This document shows, piece by piece, positions 1 through 11,248 of a stretch of 64,000 bases of DNA; within the stretch, counting starts at the first letter, position 1, and every line of letters starts with the position of its first letter. The DNA comes from Setaria digitata (taxonomy: Eukaryota > Nematoda > Chromadorea > Rhabditida > Setariidae), in contig RCAB01000081.1 of NCBI GenBank assembly GCA_003640385.1, forward strand, positions 1 to 64,000. Reading direction: 5' to 3'. The notes under the pieces were generated by a model. The model made no database searches, had not been told where the DNA came from, and saw nothing but the letters and a program-made list of their open reading frames with translations. Both the position numbers and the translations under genes were made by a program.

Positions 1-227
1 TTTCTGAGAAGTGTTGTAAGCAATAGGAATATTTATACTAGAAAAGAAAAGCAACCTCCATTCTGCGATCTGTTGAGACTTATGCTTTGATTGGACGATT
101 TGTTATTAAAATTTTTTTTAATTTTATTTTATACTATAAAATTGGGTGTGTACGTGTGTGTTTGTGTGTATGTATGTGTATTATTGTATCTTCTTTTTTT
201 TTCAAATAATTTTATTGTTTTCAGCAG

Positions 228-567
228 TCCCTATCTCCGGCTAAACCGATTCCATGAAATCCGTTACTTAACCAGAAAGGAGAACTCTGGTTCGGGCTTT
301 GCTTAATGTTTCCGAGTTCATTTACGTTACCGCGCTAAATACTCACGATGAGTATTTATCTCCGTGTCCAGGTACGGGAATATTAACCCGTTTCCCTTTC
401 GATTAATGAGTTGGATTACATCTCCATTACTCTTTTTATACAAACGGCATTAGCCAATATCTTAGGATCGACTGGCCCACATTCAACTGCTGTTCACGTG
501 GAACCGTTCTCCACTTTAGTCTTCAAGGATCTCTCTTGTATATTTGCTACTACCGCCAAGATACAAT
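228..567 (-). rRNA. Large-subunit (28S) rRNA fragment, truncated at both ends
   Basis: Read on the minus strand, this stretch follows the central part of eukaryotic 28S rRNA. Landmarks in order are a segment like ATCTTGGCGGTAGTAGCAAA, then the GAGAACGGTTCCACGTGAAC block, then GTGGGCCAGTCGATCC, then GATCGAAAGGG-like and GTTAATATTCCCG-like motifs, ending in GAGTTCTCCTTTC. It is visibly more GC-rich than its surroundings, and AT-rich non-rRNA sequence begins abruptly on both sides, so it covers only about 340 of several thousand bases. It is probably a dispersed rDNA fragment and not a working gene. A misjoined contig end is the alternative. Family identification is from memory of 28S sequences. 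Confidence 0.88.
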
Positions 568-570
568 TTA

Positions 571-1525
571 TACAACGTATGTAGTTGTTTCTAAATTATT
601 ATCATTATTATTTTGTATTATTATTAATAATGCAATATATTATTATTGGTATAACTAGCATGTATGTATACTATTATTACTGATAGGTAGCAATAATAAT
701 GATAATGAAGGTATTCTTTGTAGCTTATTAATAACTATTTTTAATTAGAGAAAAAATTCAAGAAATTATTATTTCATGTAATGCATTACTTATCTGGGAA
801 TGAGAATAAAAACACTTATCAATAGGTGTTGAATTGTAACAACAACTGATAATTATAATTATCACCTTTGAATAATGCACTTTTCTTTTTCAGTTTTTGT
901 TGTTTTGATTATTGGAATTTACTGGCGCGTGATTTTTTGCACAGCTGTTTTTAGAGTTTGAAAAATATTCCGCGTGTATAATTTGTACCAATTGATATGT
1001 TTATATCTGTTTTAACTTATTAGATTTTTGGAGCTAGAGTGAATTGATTTGTCCCATGTTATCATTCATTTTCTATCATTTTTTTCTGTGGACGGGTTGC
1101 TGCTTTCTTTCTTCTGCATTATTTTGTTTCCACATTTTTCAGTTTCCTTTCTTTAATCTTAACTGCCATTGATATTTTGCTTGTGGCCTACCATACAAGT
1201 TCGTTTTGATGTGTTTCTGTGCTCCTTCAACGGTTTGTTTCTGCTTCAGTACTTTACTGGATGGCGGAAAAAAATATTTTAAAAATAGGGTTTGTTTAAT
1301 ATACTTTGTGAAATTAAGGTTTTTATAGCAAATGACTGCAACTGCAAACTCTGTGTTTCCAGTCGCTATATTTAGCATGAATTAGGTGCAGTGAATAGAC
1401 TAAATGAACAGTGCCGGAGAATCTTTCGGAAGAAATTTCCATAAAATATTTATACAACTTGTCTATAAGATTATACGAAATTATGTACAATCATTAAATC
1501 AACAGGTGCTTGTCTAGATTCATTA
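571..1525. other. Intergenic AT-rich DNA
   Basis: This separates the rRNA fragment from the end of the channel gene. It holds short ATT/TTA runs around 600-690 and a minus-strand open frame at 1378-1139 with no splice context or recognisable domain. The part just below 1526 is probably the 3' UTR of the channel. I see nothing else here. Confidence 0.5.
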
Positions 1526-4500
1526 TCACTTATATTCCTGCTTCAGTTCATCCGCAACGGAATATGTGAATCCTTCCGATAGATCTTCATCAACGAATTG
1601 AAAGTCATTTTTTGGCATAAAAGATTCATTGATGCGTTCATACTGTGTTGGGACATTTTGCTCATTATTTGAATCCGTTTTCATTAAACCGAATATTACA
1701 CCTAAATGGATAAATGATTCCACTTGTGCTAAACCAATATTGAAACCACGCCTTACATCCATTGCTCGTGCCATCTAAATTATTATAGTAATTATTAAAT
1801 TTTTAGGAAGATTTAAATCCAGTTCTTGAAAATCTCAGTTGAATTTAACCATTTATTGGACCAAAAAGCAACAATTTTTCATCATCAGAAAGTTCAGCTC
1901 AAAATTGCTTTCCTTCAGATTTTGATTTGACAAGAAATCTCCTTAATTATTTCCTAATGCCGTTCCCCTTATTCATCCTATTCTTATGCATTTATTTTCT
2001 TCTGCTGTCTAAATACCTATTAGCCTTGTTATCGCAAAAAAAAAAAAAAAAAAATGAAACATGTTATGGCATTAACATATTTTCTGGAAAATCTCATTGG
2101 AAAAAAAAAAAAAATTAAAAAAAAATAAAACAAGAACAAAACCTTGTAAAATTTTCGCGTAATTCTTCTGGCTTTACCCACATGACGACCCATATAATGA
2201 ATATGGTTGATTGCTTCAGCAGCCAACATTTCAACCGTTATTGTTACTAATATTACACCAATTATAATATATAAAATGAGATATGGCACAGGTACAGGAG
2301 GCTGAATAAAAATTTTATAATAATTCGCTTTTATATTGGAGTTTCCAGCTGCTTGTTCAATATCAAAATTTTTAATAAAGGTTTAATAATTATCAAGAAT
2401 AAAAAGATTACGCAGCATTAGGTATGATAAATTAAACATAAATATCGCTGAAGATCACTGGAACATGTTTATCGAAGTGTAGGACGATAGTAGAAGATTC
2501 CTGAGATCAGCGGAATGGAATCTATATGAGATTCTTGAAATTCTTGAAAACTAAGTTTCAGTTCTTCTGAGAGTAGTATCTGATGAAAGCTTTGGACCCG
2601 TCAAGCAAATGTGGGTATTACAAAATTGCCCAGATAAGAATTAAATTTAGGTAGCAATTAGTAGCAACTTCTTTACAAAAACTTGCGAACAGCGAATTAT
2701 TTCTCGAAGTTTCTTAAAGATATTACAATTAAATTGCCAGAATCTCAATTCAACTTCCGTAATATTTAGCTGAAGCAGCAGCAGTAAAATTGCCGGAAGT
2801 GTGTTACTTGAAAAGCACATTCAGTTCTGTTTGAAATTTATGATGTTACGTACGATGGATGCATTACAACTGAATAGTTCATTTTATGCAATTTTTCGCT
2901 TGTCTGGGAAGGATGAAGAATGTTGCTGTTAATGAAGTATCCATTAAAATAACTGCTTGTAAGAATTTAATTTTTATTGAGCTTCTACTTTCTCGATTAT
3001 ATTGCATGTATGTCTTTTTTGGAAAAAAATTTATTTCAACAAACGAACACTTACGGTATAAAATGAAAAACGATGAAAACTTGCATCACTTTCCCAAAAC
3101 TGGCAAAGTTTATTGCCCAATTTTGTTAAAAGATGAATTTACATCAATTTGAAAATTTCCCTGATGGAAATGAGAATTCTGCTGATCACAAAATTGTTTT
3201 GAAATAACTGATAGATTATTATTATTTGCTATGTTTCGAATTATTTTTGCTAAAATTGAAATATAAATTTTGAAAATAATGATCTAAACTATGTTACTTG
3301 CGTGTCACCGTAACCAATCGTGAAGACTGATATGATAGAAAAGTATGCAGCTTCAAGGTAAGTAATCCGAGCAAAAATTGAGAATAATAGTGCGCCGATA
3401 AATAAATGGGCTATCAAGAATCCAAGAAAACATAAACCCGTTAATGACTGCAAAAAATCTACTTCTTCTAAATGCAAATAAAAAATTTAAAAAATTAATT
3501 GGTAAAATTTTTACAATAAGAGTGGAAAAGATACCTCGGGTAGAAAACGCATAAAATAGAAACTAAAAAATTTGCCAATATCGGTTATTGTAACAAGCAC
3601 CAATGGGGCACCAATAAGGGCATAGATTACAACAATAAATCGTCCTACTTTGGTAATTGGTGTAACAAAGCCATAACCTATGATTCCATAATTTACTCAA
3701 TTAGTGATTAATTTTAATCATTATTATAAGCGTTATTACCTACTTGTCTAATTATGGAAGTGAAATTCGAATGATTCTTTCAATGAAGTCAATAGAGAAA
3801 TCATGACTTTTGCCAAGTATTTCATTTAATCGATACAAACGGAAATAGTTCGATTGGTACTTAAATTTTGCATTAAATTACATTTTCATTAAAACAGCAT
3901 TCATACCAACAGGAATGACAGTTGTGGCAGCAAAAAGTATCGATGAGGCTATAGTCCATTGGTCTTCCTTCCTTCCACCGTCTAAATAATACGTTTCAAA
4001 TACTCGAGCTGCCTAAAACTTGGAAGAATTAGTTCAAAGTTACAAAACTATTGCAGTCTTCAAGTACCTTCTGCAAGATATTGCGATGGATTGCGGATGC
4101 TAAATTTGGTGTCTCAAAAAAATTTTAGAAAAGCATGCCTAAAATCGACTAAATTACAATACTAAACTATAAATAGTCATTTAAAGCTACTTTTCACAGC
4201 CATAACATTCAGCTACATTATTATAGCCTTTTGCACATACGGAATGTCAATGAAAACTCACGCTAATTTCTTAATATAATTATTTATGCTTCTGCACATT
4301 GACCTCTCTCTATTCAGAAAATGTTAGTTTCTGATTTTCACACTCTACATCAATCATTTCCACCTCTTGGTTCCTGCGGAATTTCCAGTAAAGAGACAAA
4401 GTAATTGAAAGAAGTTTGAAGTTAACTAAAAATCCCAAGTAACCTGTGAATCTTTGTAGAAATCAAACATTTCTTCAATATAGCTATCAGTGAGAACAGA

Positions 4501-4926
4501 TACATCACTTTCAGTCAGATTTTCTGCAATCACTGCTTGCAGGAATTCCTATAAATTCAATTCCTCATATAAATAAAATGTGTATAAATGATCTTGAAAT
4601 CATTTTCGACAATAAACTTTTCAAAACATTTACTTCAAATGGATTTGAGTTTATATCGCCTTTATCCAGGAGCATTTTGTCATTTGGAAAAATTTTAGTA
4701 ATTTGAAGCAAACATTATTACTTTTTAAATCAAACCCTTTCGTTTCCAAAAGCTTCCGAATCCTTTCAAATTTACTCACAAATTTAATTTTTTCATAAGT
4801 GACGAGATGATATTGACGCAGTCTAAGTTCAATTGGTCGTTCAAGATAGAGGAACAAGGTAGCACCGATACAAACATAAGTTATAGTACCAACTATTATA
4901 CCAATATGTACAGCTGTGGTACGAAG
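1526..4926 (-). CDS. TWK-type two-pore-domain potassium channel (N-terminus not found)
   Basis: Exons, 5' to 3' on the minus strand, are 4926-4722, 4659-4634 (weak), 4548-4444, 4112-4068, 4012-3907, 3677-3535, 3447-3298, 2301-2143 and 1774-1526, giving about 395 residues. The first exon encodes transmembrane segment M1 (HIGIIVGTITYVCIGATLF). Pore 1 ends in PVGYG across the 3907/3677 junction, and pore 2 reads FTIGYGDTQ. Further segments IAHLFIGALLF and YLILYIIIGVILVTI flank pore 2, followed by the GRHVGK region and a cytosolic tail ending TGA. This order (M1-P1-M2-M3-P2-M4) is the K2P architecture, and the tail style is that of nematode TWK channels. These are dimeric plasma-membrane leak channels that set resting potential. 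All junction phases agree except around 4660-4721. The initiator exon is missing; a candidate lies at 10258-10125, but its phase does not join directly. Confidence 0.86.
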
Positions 4927-6059
4927 CTGAAAAATTAGATTTTAATTTTTCGTCATCAGGAAGAAAAAAATATTTGTCATTATTTTAAATAATCACTGAT
5001 TCAAATATTAAGTAATTATATTAATTATGGCATCATACTGCTACTTATAGTTAATTAAAATATTTAATTTAGTACGTTTGCTTGTATATCACATAGAATT
5101 TGAAAATAGACTCGTACTGAACTCAAAATTACTTGTCTGTAACATTAAATTGAAATATTTTCATAACTGTTGACTTTCTGGTAAAAAAAAAAAGAATATG
5201 GAAGGCTAAAGAGTTGTGATTATTTAATGTTTACCGCAATAAGTTATCGTTGTAATTAGTAGATATTTATAGACATGTAGGCAGTATGAGAGAAATGAGA
5301 AAAACAATAATGATTACAGGAATGAGAAACTTAGACAAAGAGTATATAACTCCATTTAGAAAAAAGATAGCGAATGAATTGTCGGATTTGGAAGTTAAAT
5401 AGTTTTTGGCATGCTAAATTTACGGTTCTAATTTCGATTTAAAATTATTAACGACAATACACAGATTATTGCGAAAGGATTTCAAACATCGAGAAAACAC
5501 ATTCATGCAAATTTTTGATTCTTATGCAAGTAGGTTAGGGTGAGTACATAAGTAAAATTTGTTAAAATAAATAAACTTATGAAACTGTTGCAAAAATAAA
5601 AAGGAACTTGCCGTCATTGATAGCAAATGTTTTTTATCTTTTAGATAAAGTGGAATTTGTTCGTTTCTCGAAGTGAAAACAAATTAATATTATTATTAAA
5701 CAGCAATGCGAGAAAAGTAATAGGCGGCTCGAGGAAGTAGCAGGCCAAATTAATGTCACTTCAAAACTAGGCTCATTGAATAGACTACAGGACATACATT
5801 TATCACCAATAACAGCCATTATGTGAATGGTGGCGAGAGTTATATTCTTGTGCTTTTGCTGTAAGCGAAGAAAAAAAGAGCCAAAGTAGGCGAGAATAGA
5901 CCGAGAAATTTGCCTCTTCTCTTTATCGGTATTTCACTTTGTTCACATCAACAAAAGAAATAATCCATAAAACAAACGAATTTTTTTTTTGAGAAATACC
6001 AATGAAATGATAATAAACTGAAAAAAAAAAATTTATTGTGCAATAGTATGAAAATGAAT

Positions 6060-6277
6060 ATATACATATATTCATTTTTAGTTTTTTTAATATTTTTTTT
6101 TTTTATAATATATATATATAAAAATAAAAATATTTAATAAAAAATAAAAAAAATAAAAATATTTGATAAATATTTAATAATAAAAATAATTTTTTTTTAA
6201 TATTTTTTTTTTATAATATATATATAAAAAATAAATAAAAATATTTATATTTATAATATATATATATTATAAATATA

Positions 6278-6326
<49 letters not shown>

Positions 6327-6480
6327 TATATATATATATTTTATATTATTAATTAAAAGCACAGTTATTAATTATTAATAATCTAAATTATTAATTAAAA
6401 GCACAGTTACAAGTAATTGATATATATTATAATATATATATAATAATTAATAACTGTGCTTTTAATTAATAATTTTTTTT
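6060..6480. repeat. AT low-complexity block with long inverted repeat
   Basis: This consists of A/T runs and a (TA)n tract of roughly 18 units near 6285-6322. Two 33-base arms at 6345-6377 and 6441-6473 are exact reverse complements, each carrying the internal word AAAAGCACAGTTA or its complement. A third partial direct copy lies around 6388-6410. The structure could fold into a 33-bp hairpin with a 63-base loop. Confidence 0.85.
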
Positions 6481-6519
6481 ATAATACATATATATATATA
6501 TTATAAAAAAAAATAGAAA

Positions 6520-6557
6520 TAGCAGAAATATATATATATATATATATATTTCTGCTA
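6520..6557. repeat. 38-bp palindrome with TA core
   Basis: TAGCAGAAA, a (TA)n core and TTTCTGCTA form a perfect palindrome. Its right half is also the start of the adjoining tandem duplication. Confidence 0.8.
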
Positions 6558-6717
6558 GGAACAATTAGAACTTTCATTGAATTATTTTTTTTTTTTTCAG
6601 TGCTGTAATTTCGAGCATATTGGCGCTGGGTATATATATTTCTGCTAGGAACAATTAGAACTTTCATTGAATTATTTTTTTTTTCAGTGCTGTAATTTCG
6701 AGCATATTGGCGCTGGG
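6541..6717. repeat. Tandem duplication, unit of about 87-90 bp
   Basis: Copies at 6541-6630 and 6631-6717 both run from TATATATATTTCTGCTAGG to GCATATTGGCGCTGGG. They differ only in poly-T length. The near identity implies a recent duplication or an assembly artefact. Confidence 0.9.
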
Positions 6718-7660
6718 CTAGATTGGATTTCTATCCCGAAAAAAATGGTAGGGACATAAATAGAGATGAATCGAGTTCTTCTTGACAACTACTATTCTCA
6801 TAATCATTAGACTGTCTCGTTTAATTGATTTCGATATCTAATGTTGAGCGCATCAGAAAAATATTTCTAAGAGATTTAACTAAATCATAAAGTAATTCAT
6901 TAGAAAAAATTTAAAGAAATTTACAACGTTGTAGAAACGAGTGCTAATAATGGCTACGAATTACAACAACTTTCTACAACTTCCTGTTGTCTACAAGTTT
7001 TTGCTACTTATTCAAAGTTCATTGTTTTGCAAGTATAATCTACTAAATTCCTTTGGCTTTACTCACTTATTGCTAGGACTTCTCTTTTATGACTTTAGTT
7101 GAGTTTTTCCTCATTTACTTATTGGATTTTTGCAGTCCTTCCACACTTTCCACAATTACCAATGTGGGCATTTATCATTAATATTGAAATAGGCTTAATC
7201 AATAATTAGCACTCCAATAAAGATATACTGATTCGTTATCACTTTTGAAAATTCGCAAAATCTGAATCTTTCTGCAATTTCTTTGATCTGTCTAATTAGA
7301 AAGCTTAGCTAAAGTGAAGCTGTGCCTGCTGCTTATTTTTTTGATATCAAGCCTTTTCCAGCATGTGACATAAATGTTAAGGGATACTAATTTTTAACTC
7401 TGCTTTTTCGCTATTTTTTAATGATATTTTCTTATGTTTCCGAGTTTTATCGCTTTTTATGCCACTGCGTAACAAAAGTTTATTTTTAGAATGAAAATCC
7501 AACTTATTGATACAAATAGAGTTGAAGTCGTGGATCTCTAACTGACAGTCGAAATGAAGAGAAAAATTACGAATCTTACAAAAAGTAAATATTTTAACGG
7601 CATTATATGAGAATTAAAAATTTTTTCCTAATTTAATATGATGATATGTGTTAAAGAAAA

Positions 7661-7712
7661 TTCAAAACACAACAATGTCAATATGTTGATATTGACATTG
7701 TTGTGTTTTGAA
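7661..7712. repeat. Perfect 24-bp inverted repeat with 4-base loop
   Basis: The left arm 7661-7684 (TTCAAAACACAACAATGTCA...) is the exact reverse complement of the right arm 7689-7712, around the loop GTTG. There are no mismatches. It has no T-run following it and is not a bacterial-type terminator. Confidence 0.92.
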
Positions 7713-8276
7713 CGTTATCTTTTATCTTATGCACTAGCGCTACTAGCCATTTGTAGCACTATTATGGCTTTTGCTTTTACGATTTTCTTAACACATTACT
7801 TTGAAATGATATCGACGAAAGGGAACATGAAAGATTGTAAAATGAACCCTCATTCACTTTTTATTTAAAGCAGCCTTAAATGGTGCAAGTAAACAAATTA
7901 GTCAAGCAATTTGATACAACATAATCCATAGCATTATTTTATTTTCATGATTATGAAGTAAACGGGTTGCTGATGGGTAGCCATAAATTATGACAATGGA
8001 TGATCCACCTGCTTCAATAATTATGGAAATAAAATATAGTTGGAACTTCTATAGGTTGTAACACCTTACGGACAAGACAGATATGCGCATTAATGGCTGA
8101 TCGTAATATTTCTAAGGGTACGATATCACCCTTTGTTATTTCTAGCTATACGAAACATACAGTATCGTGTTTTGATAGGGTATCATGCTTCGGATAAGAA
8201 AGATTTCTTTAATAGCTGTTTTTATAGCTACTGTAGTAGGTTTCAAATAAACACAAAACTTACAATAAGACTTGTA

Positions 8277-8443
8277 TTAGCTGTTGAAATAATGAACGGG
8301 AGGACGAGTAAATCGTGTTGGAGCAACTTGCCGGGAGAAAATATTGCCCAATATTGCAGTAAGCTCAGCAAATGGAATTAGAGATTTTATAGAATAAATC
8401 AAATTTCGTTGCAATTCTCTTGTTTGCAAATTTTACTCCACAT
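8277..8443 (-). pseudogene. Coding-like relic, unrecognised
   Basis: On the minus strand an open frame of about 50 codons ends in TAA at 8279-8277. It includes the peptides SLIPFAELTAILGNIFS and VAPTRFTRPPVHYF, which look more like real protein than the surrounding AT-driven frames. No start codon or clear acceptor is visible at its upstream edge, and a TAA lies just above it. It could be a terminal exon or a remnant. A second coding-like minus-strand stretch, with GDIVPLEILRSAINAHICLV, lies around 8060-8140. Family unknown, and chance is not excluded. Confidence 0.25.
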
Positions 8444-9003
8444 ATAATTTCTTTCAAAAGTTAATCTTTTCAGCAACTGATCTTGAGCTATAAAATCGAC
8501 ATATGTGACCGAGACAGCACGTAACTAATGCACCATTTCAAAAAATTATCAGTCAGTTACATTTCAAAAAAAGAAAAAAGTAAATGATTTGGAATAAGAG
8601 AATAAAACTCAACGTAGTTAATAAGTTTGATGATGATGATACATTTCGGATGATACTACAAAAAGTCACACTTTTATTCTTCCCAAATTTGAACTTTAAT
8701 CAAGAAAAGACAAATTTAAATTCATTTCTAAGTAAAAACGGTATTGGAGTACCGTAGAGCTTGCCAAAAAGAGTGCCCTCATAAATTGGATGTCATATTT
8801 TACATAAGAAAAAGTTTGCATATAACTCTATCAGCCATTCCAGAACGGTCTATGTATGTAAGCAGAAACTGACCAATTATGAATAATTACACGGTATAAA
8901 AGACGAAAAAAAAAATGATACGATTATAAAAGTGGTAATTTAATGTTGTTAAGTCTCCGCCAATAGTAGTAAGAATAAAAATACAAGGTTCATTTAAGAA
9001 TTG

Positions 9004-9213
9004 TTAATTAAAAACTAAAACAAAACTTTGTAACTGACTGATAATTTCTTCCAGCTGTTCATCGGTTAAATATTTTCGATTGAAAAACCAAAATTCGAAA
9101 TTCGTTCCATGAATAGAGTAATTATACTGTTGCAATTTGTTGCTGATATCACGGATTTAGACTTCTTCTATTGCTCCTATTTTAAGCCAATACTGTAACT
9201 TCTGTTATCCTAA
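9004..9213 (-). pseudogene. Candidate terminal exon with an in-frame stop, unrecognised
   Basis: The minus-strand frame reads QYWLKIGAIEEV, then a TAA, then RDISNKLQQYNY and GTNFEFWFFNRKYLTDEQLE, ending in TAA at 9006-9004. Codon content on both sides of the internal stop is protein-like, so a single nonsense change in a former exon is the simplest reading. An acceptor-like TAACAG lies at the upstream edge. I do not recognise the family. It may belong with the candidate first exon at 10258-10125, but the phases do not join directly. Confidence 0.35.
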
Positions 9214-10124
9214 TTGTTATTATACATTTTTCAGTATGAATTTAATCATGATAACTTAGAAATCAACTTTATTAGTTCACTTTATTTCGGTAGAAAAAGT
9301 ACTGCCATTCTTCAGCCACAAATCGGCGGCCTTAGCTCTTTAGCACTGAGATTAGAAGTCTAAGAGCAGTAATTAAAAAAAAAAAAGAATGAAACGAAAT
9401 TCAAACAGAAGTACGATCTCTTTGAAAATTATAACAAAAGAAAATTGAAATACATTTTAAAAATTTGAAGTGAACGAAAATGCTTTAATTAAAGTGAACT
9501 TGGATTTAAACATTAGTTGAAACCTTTAAAATTCTGACAAAAAATAACATGAAAATATAAAAAAAGTCAAAATTTTGAATTTTTAAAATTAAATTATTTT
9601 TCTCCAGAGGTAAATGATAAAAAAAGAATATTTCTTCGCGTTAACTAAATACGAAGAAATGATTTTTATTTTTATTTTTTTTCATCTGAGGTGATGAATG
9701 AAAGAATACCAAAAAAAAAACTAGTTAATGAAATGCATAGCTAGAGCTGAAATGACAAAAATTAAATAAGACTTTTCTTTAAATTACAAATTTCAATAGG
9801 CTGAAATTTGAATGTAATGACAGTGATTCCTCTGGAAATGAAAATTTTTAACAGAGTAATTACTGAAAATCATGAAGCCAAGAAATAAAAAGAAATTTTA
9901 AGAAATGAAAAAATTAACTAGAAGTTTCTACAAAAGCAGGGGGAAATGAATGAAATAACGAATCTTAATAGGTGGATGATGATCAGACACGACACATTTT
10001 TTCAAAACACAGTTTTTCTTTTTTCACTTTTCACTTCTTCCTTCTCAAATTCTTTTTTTTTTTTTTTTTGAGGAACAGCAATTGAAGTTACTTTTCTACA
10101 TTACTACTTTATTACTGAGCATAC

Positions 10125-10258
10125 CTAGAACTGAATGGAAAACTTGTTAATCGATCTAGGATTGAATAGCTTAATAATTGCTTTCTATCTTGTTGTCTCA
10201 ATATTTTATTTCGCTGAAGCTTCCTACGACGTTCTTGCGACATTGTTTCAGTTGTCAT
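10125..10258 (-). CDS. Candidate first coding exon of an unidentified gene
   Basis: ATG at 10258 opens a very basic peptide (MTTETMSQERRRKLQRNK..., then RQQDRKQLLSYSILDRL) that runs 44 codons to a textbook donor, AG|GTATGC, at 10124. The surrounding 150 bases are less AT-rich than average. If unspliced, the frame would stop three codons later. It ends with two bases of a codon, so the next exon must begin with one. It could be the cytosolic N-terminus of the channel downstream, joined through an unseen exon, or the start of the gene represented by 9213-9004. Neither is proved. Confidence 0.4.
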
Positions 10259-11248
10259 AGATAGCGTCTAACAAATGAAGTTCGCAGGACAGCAGTGACA
10301 CTGTTACCTGGCACCATTACCTGCTTGTTCCATTGCTTCTGCACGGCAGCAGTGTAAACTGATTGGAACGGTCACTGAACACTCAAATCACTGCAATTAA
10401 TTTTTCTCGAAAAAAAAAGGAAATTGTAACAACAATCTGACAATTAAAAAAAAAAGATTAAAGCAGCACTAGATATGATAAATTAAGCATATTTATCACT
10501 GAAGAATATAACAGCAAACAGATTAATTAATAGATTCATCATCAAGTTTAGCACCTAAACACATTTGTCAAAGTTTGGAACTTAGTATTCTTCAGCGTCG
10601 AAATGAACGTTTGACCTCAACTTCGGCATTAGTTTAACAGGCAGTAGCAGAAAACTGCAAACTGTACGAATACGATAACTATTCTTCCACCTAATGTAAC
10701 CCACGATAGAATTTCAAGTAGGATGACGCCCGTATAACTACAGTAATATCTGTCCGTGCTTTTACTTTGGAATTCAATGTAAAGAAATGGAGCAGAAAGT
10801 ACATTTGTAACAGGTGAAAAGATTTGCTTTATTGAATTTTCCGTTTTGTTAATTTTCGACCAAATTTCCAAAATTTTAATGCTGAAAGTGTTTAACAATA
10901 AATGAAAAATCGCTATCCCATTTGAAATGTTATTTTCTGCTTGAATTTAATTGCTACCAAAAACTACTGCCTTATCATTACTATTGTTGGAATGAGATAG
11001 AATGCAACTCGTTGTATACTAGTTCCTTCACAGAAGGAATAGTACAGACCAATGTTGTCCGACCGTAATATCTCTAGTAATGAAAGTAACTGAAATGACC
11101 AATAAGCAGTCCCATAAAAGCTTTATAAAACATTTTATCTAAATTGCGATACAAACAAATAATAGACTTTCTGTCTCAAAAAAAGTGATATTCGTAAGTG
11201 ATAACAAAAAATGAAAAACAAATATAAAGGGGCAATTACACACGTTGT
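10259..11248. other. Intergenic region
   Basis: A GC-richer patch at 10259-10390, immediately upstream of the candidate exon, could be its 5' UTR or promoter; it includes ATGGAACAAGCAG|GTAATG on the minus strand. The rest is AT-rich. The minus-strand open frame 10898-10629 has no domain or splice support. Confidence 0.35.

Larger units (their letters stand above)
4927..8276. other. AT-rich, repeat-bearing region upstream of the channel
   Basis: No convincing gene is visible. It may contain the channel's first intron and promoter. Repeats inside it (about 6060-6480, 6520-6557, 6541-6717, 7661-7712) are listed separately. An open frame at 7638-7868 (plus) runs through the 24-bp hairpin and is considered fortuitous. 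The plus-strand frame at 5287-5400 and the minus-strand frame at 5819-5634 have no splice or domain support. Confidence 0.5.

Noticed and set aside
91..306. Plus-strand open frame over the rRNA fragment
   Set aside because: Its C-terminal half is antisense 28S rRNA and its N-terminal half is poly-T driven sequence.
7638..7868. 76-codon plus-strand frame
   Set aside because: It runs through a perfect hairpin and has no domain, splice sites or conservation clue.
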